Of a stretch of DNA of 64,000 bases, positions 60,931-64,000 are shown piece by piece (positions within the stretch are counted from its first letter, which is position 1; every line of letters begins with the position of its first letter). The notes beneath the pieces are model-generated. The model was not told where the DNA came from. It did no database searches and saw only the letters and a program-made list of their open reading frames with translations. Origin of the DNA: Shinisaurus crocodilurus (Eukaryota > Chordata > Lepidosauria > Squamata > Shinisauridae); the NCBI GenBank assembly GCA_021292165.1, contig CM037879.1:156085278-156149277 (forward strand), written 5' to 3'. Made by a program: the position numbers and the translations under genes.

Positions 60931-62820
60931 TTTGCCAGCATCACCAACTAAAAGAAGGAAAGGAGAAGAATGGCCAGTCATATATTGTGAAAAAGAATGC
61001 ACACAAAGATAAAGATGAAACTCAGAAAGCATGAGAGCAAAGCAAAGAGAGAACAATCAATGCTATCAAAAGCTGAAGGAAAATCAAGTAAAAGAAGTAG
61101 AGAAGATTAGCCATGTGATTTAGCAAGTAAGAGATCACTGAAAGTGTGAGTTGAAGGAGAATCAGTAGAGTGCCAAAGTCCAAAACGAAATTGAAAGGGA
61201 TTTATGATGGAACTAGCAAAAAGACTTGGGGGAAGCATTCTGTGTCCATGTGTACATTTACATGCATGTGTATTGAGTTCAGATTAGTGTTGGACTCAAT
61301 GTCTCCCACTTTAATGCTTTTGTTTGAATAAACTTCTGGGGGTGAGGGATGGATATTTCCGGGGGGGGGGACCTTAATTGAATGAATGTTTGTCCGTCCC
61401 CCCCAACTCTGCTTGTTGCCACTTGTTTCCCCTGCTGATGTTTTAATGCCATTTTTTCAGATTAGGGTGATCTTCCTAGAATGATCCCAAGCAATCAGGG
61501 ATCATGCAGTGAGCATGATGACATCATGATGCCATACAGCCAGTCAGCTTTGACTGCATGCGTGCTGACATCACTGAGGGCAAAGAAATCCATTCAGAGG
61601 TAAAGCACTGGTCTCCTTTCAGAGCCATTATCAAAAAATTGCCAAAAGGGGTGGGCATTTTTCAACATGGATGAAAATCTTTGCAAAAATCACACTGCAC
61701 CTTGAGCTCAGTCCTAAACAAGATTGATCTGCAGCGCTATATAAATGTAGTTGTAAAGACTTGGGATGGGGACTGAAACCTCTGAAGGATAGTAACTAGT
61801 AACTCCTATGAACTTTTTAAAAAGGCATCCTCAAAATCTCTCTGAAAGACAGAAAAGGGACTAAGATTTACCAGGGACAAGTACCAGAATATTGGGACTA
61901 TCACTGGTAAACAGGGAAAATTGGAATGTATGGAATGAGTGTCACATGGATTTTGTATGAATGGCATGTTGAAACTCTAAAGGGTTAATGGTTTTTCTTA
62001 GGAATGTGAAACTGAGGTCATGTGATGCCTTTTGTTAGTGGTTGGTTGTTAGGCCTTCTCTCTGTCAGTTGTATCAGCAGCAATGCATGCTCACTTTGTG
62101 TGTTTGTTTGCTTAAGTGTGATAAAATAAGAGAAAAAGAGTGTCTCCAGAGTCCTCATTTTCAAGCAAGCTGTTCTGCTAGATCTGGTCTGCCACATGGC
62201 ATGCAGATGTTCAGTGCACTGAACAATTGCAGATGCTTTCCACAGGGTAATGTGGATAAGAAGTTTCCTTGGTACTGAGAACATGAGGAAGTTCATGGAC
62301 TGAGTCTTAAACATCACTGTTTCTGCTTTGAAGTTGGTCTATGTGGGGATGCAAAGATAAAAAGCTGAAGAGGTTCGCCTACCATGCTACATGCACTGAT
62401 AAAAGCTTATGCTCTACTTCTTTTTCCTGTTAGAAGAGATTAACAGCAATTATCTGAAATTGGTAGTCTTGTACTGATTAAAGTACTGCTTGCAACAGCA
62501 TTAGTGAATGCGTGCTTCAGCAAATTGATTTAAGCTCTCTTCAGGGTTTTTGTTTCCCCCTCCTCTTTTTCTCATTTAAAAACTCACAAACAATTAGGTA
62601 TCTCTCTCGTTGGAGTCTTTCTAATTTAAAACTCATTTTCCTGCAATATAACAAACTGGCAGAGAAATGACTCCCTATTAAATGTATATGTATTAGAAGT
62701 TCAAATACTAGGGAGAAGTCTTGACTCTTAGTACAAAACAAAAGCAATAATAAAAACTGATTGTACCTCTCCTGAGATTCCCTGGGGGAAAGATGAAAGG
62801 TATCTGTTAATTTACTCATG
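60931..62820. other. Long low-repeat noncoding stretch
   Basis: No transposon ends, coding domains or RNA genes recognised across about 1.9 kb. G and C runs lie near 61361-61370 and 61398-61405. This is one of the least repeat-rich parts of the window. Confidence 0.4.
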
Positions 62821-62825
62821 CATTA

Positions 62826-62990
62826 GTTACATCCAGACTGACTATTGTAATTCTCTCCATGTAGAAACAGTTTGGAAATGCTACTGGTACAAAATGCAGC
62901 TGCCAGGATGCTCGTAGGAACATGCTGGTCAGAGTATGAGCTTCTCTACATGAGGCATTTATTGCTCGTTCATCATTCCCTACTCACAGT
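62826..62990 (+). mobile_element. L2-like LINE fragment
   Basis: TCCAGACTGACTATTGTAATTC and ACAAAATGCAGCTGCCAGGATGC correspond to the L2 coding sequence for DYCN and VQNAA. Stops interrupt it. Confidence 0.6.
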
Positions 62991-63412
62991 TGCTTAGACA
63001 ATGTCGTGACCCTCCAGCTTTGCTTCTGTGTCTAAAGAGCATTTTTGGCAAGTTTTTTTTAAGAGCAAGGCTAAATGCAGTATGATTTGTAAAAGCGAAA
63101 GAAAATGCTTTTTTTTTACTTGTGTTTGTGTTTTTCTGCTATACCACAGTGCCATCTAGAGGTTATGTAGTGGAAAAACAGGAAAGGAAACATTGTTCAT
63201 GCAGTGCTTGGATCTCAATTCTGCAACAAAACCGAAAGTAGATACAGCATATTAACAGCCTCATGTAGAAAAGCCCTATAGTATACCAAGCCTACACGTA
63301 TTCATTATTTTTACCGCTTGTTATATTCCAAGCTGCACTGGAAAGATTTTATTTTGAAAAGAGGGCTTGAAATTAATCAAATGAATAAGAACACAAATGA
63401 GGGACAACTGTG
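62991..63412. other. No gene or recognised repeat
   Basis: AT-rich sequence with T runs near 63052 and 63110. Confidence 0.35.
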
Positions 63413-63962
63413 AAAAGATACAAACACATGAAGCTGTCTTACAACTGAATCAGGCCACAAGTCGATCAAGCCCTGTCTACTGTCTGCTTCAGAGGTGCAA
63501 AACATCTTTCAGCCTGAAAGCCAAATTAAATTTTGGAGAAGCTTTCAGGGGCCATATTCAAGTGGTGAGCAGGGTTGAAGGCAAAAGTGGTGGAACCAAA
63601 AATACTGGCATGTTTTAGCTTCAAGTTCATACTTCCTGTAACTGAGCCTTAGGAGAAGCATTTCAACCTTTCAGAATGGGGCAGGGGGCGAAATGCACAA
63701 AAGCCAGGAAACCACGAAATAATTAGTGGTTGGCAGAAAAGGGTGTGGCCATCTGGCGAACCCTTGAGGGCCAGATTCGGCACCCAGGCCTGAGGTTCAA
63801 CATCCCTGGTTCTACTTTGACTGTCAGTTGCTCTCCAAGGTCCCAGGAAGAGATCCACCTCCGCCCTGCTGCTTGACATGCCCTTCACTGGAGATGCCAA
63901 GCTTTTCTGCATGCTGCAAACCATGTACTCCAGTCTGAGCTATGGCTTACCTCTCTCCACAA
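63413..63962 (-). repeat. tRNA-Ala-headed SINE split by a MITE
   Basis: The tail part (63425-63489, ATGAAGCTGTCTTACAACTG on the plus strand) and the head part (63809-63960, with a B-box-like block and AGCTCAGACTGGAGTAC on the minus strand) belong to one SINE. The MITE at 63490-63808 lies between them. Both halves are diverged. Confidence 0.6.
63490..63808 (-). mobile_element. hAT-type MITE (CAGGGGTGAGGAACC family), reverse copy
   Basis: On the minus strand it begins CAGGGATGTTGAACCTCAGG and carries GGTTTCCTGGCTTTTGTGC and ATGCTTCTCCTAAGGCTCAG. The plus-strand left end is CAGAGGTGCAAAAC. No clear duplication. Confidence 0.6.
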
Positions 63963-64000
63963 ACGTAGAAAAATATATTCAAAGTTGTTTCAGGAATTTC

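Overview
This window reads as vertebrate nuclear DNA, most likely from a squamate reptile and probably a lizard. The evidence is the repeat mixture. There are many L2 fragments with the same 3' tail, tRNA-derived SINEs with a MIR-like core, 5S-headed SINEs with a CR1/Sauria-like tail, tRNA-Ala-headed SINEs, abundant hAT and Tc1/mariner MITEs, and a Ty1/copia LTR retrotransposon, a class that is rare in amniotes. I found no convincing host protein-coding exon, so the window is probably intergenic or intronic. Almost every open reading frame is either transposon-derived or chance.

The centrepiece is a nearly intact minus-strand Ty1/copia element at 31272-36788, flanked by the 5-bp target-site duplication GATCT. 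It has two LTRs, a primer-binding site resembling the initiator tRNA-Met anticodon arm (as in Drosophila copia), a polypurine tract, and zinc knuckle, protease, integrase, RT and RNase H coding. One in-frame stop splits the polyprotein and the N-terminal gag is decayed. The downstream LTR carries an exact-looking 244-bp copy of the element's own integrase gene.

DNA transposons supply the cleanest structures. Three copies of a hAT family with dense GACTC/GAGTC subterminal arrays lie at 11685-12595, 18858-19645 and 29902-30417, two with perfect 8-bp duplications. A Charlie-like hAT at 56831-57700 has a perfect duplication and contains a minisatellite and a 45-bp palindrome. A 1.77-kb hAT-like element at 50436-52208, also with a perfect duplication, carries a SINE, a GAT repeat and about 1.1 kb of CpG-rich, first-exon-like sequence. 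Four mariner-like MITEs have TA duplications, and a TIR family with 3-bp duplications occurs at 10079 and 23233, with a diverged relative at 6229.

Non-LTR elements are also common. The main L2 copy (6790-8960) is split by a mariner MITE, a 5S/tRNA composite SINE and another L2 tail. A minus-strand I/Vingi-like LINE (47444-49111) has a 36-bp target duplication. A CR1-like 3' end at 18203-18764 is flanked by a degenerate direct repeat. A probable solo LTR (13066-13874) sits within a triplet microsatellite, which itself sits inside a hAT-like MITE.

The remaining low-repeat stretches (about 9.2-11.6, 17.6-18.1, 37.7-38.3, 41.7-42.1, 55.3-55.8, 58.5-59.0 and 61-63.4 kb) are AT-rich. Several look like candidate conserved noncoding sequence, but only a cross-species comparison can test this. 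All family names come from recognition by eye, not from a database search.
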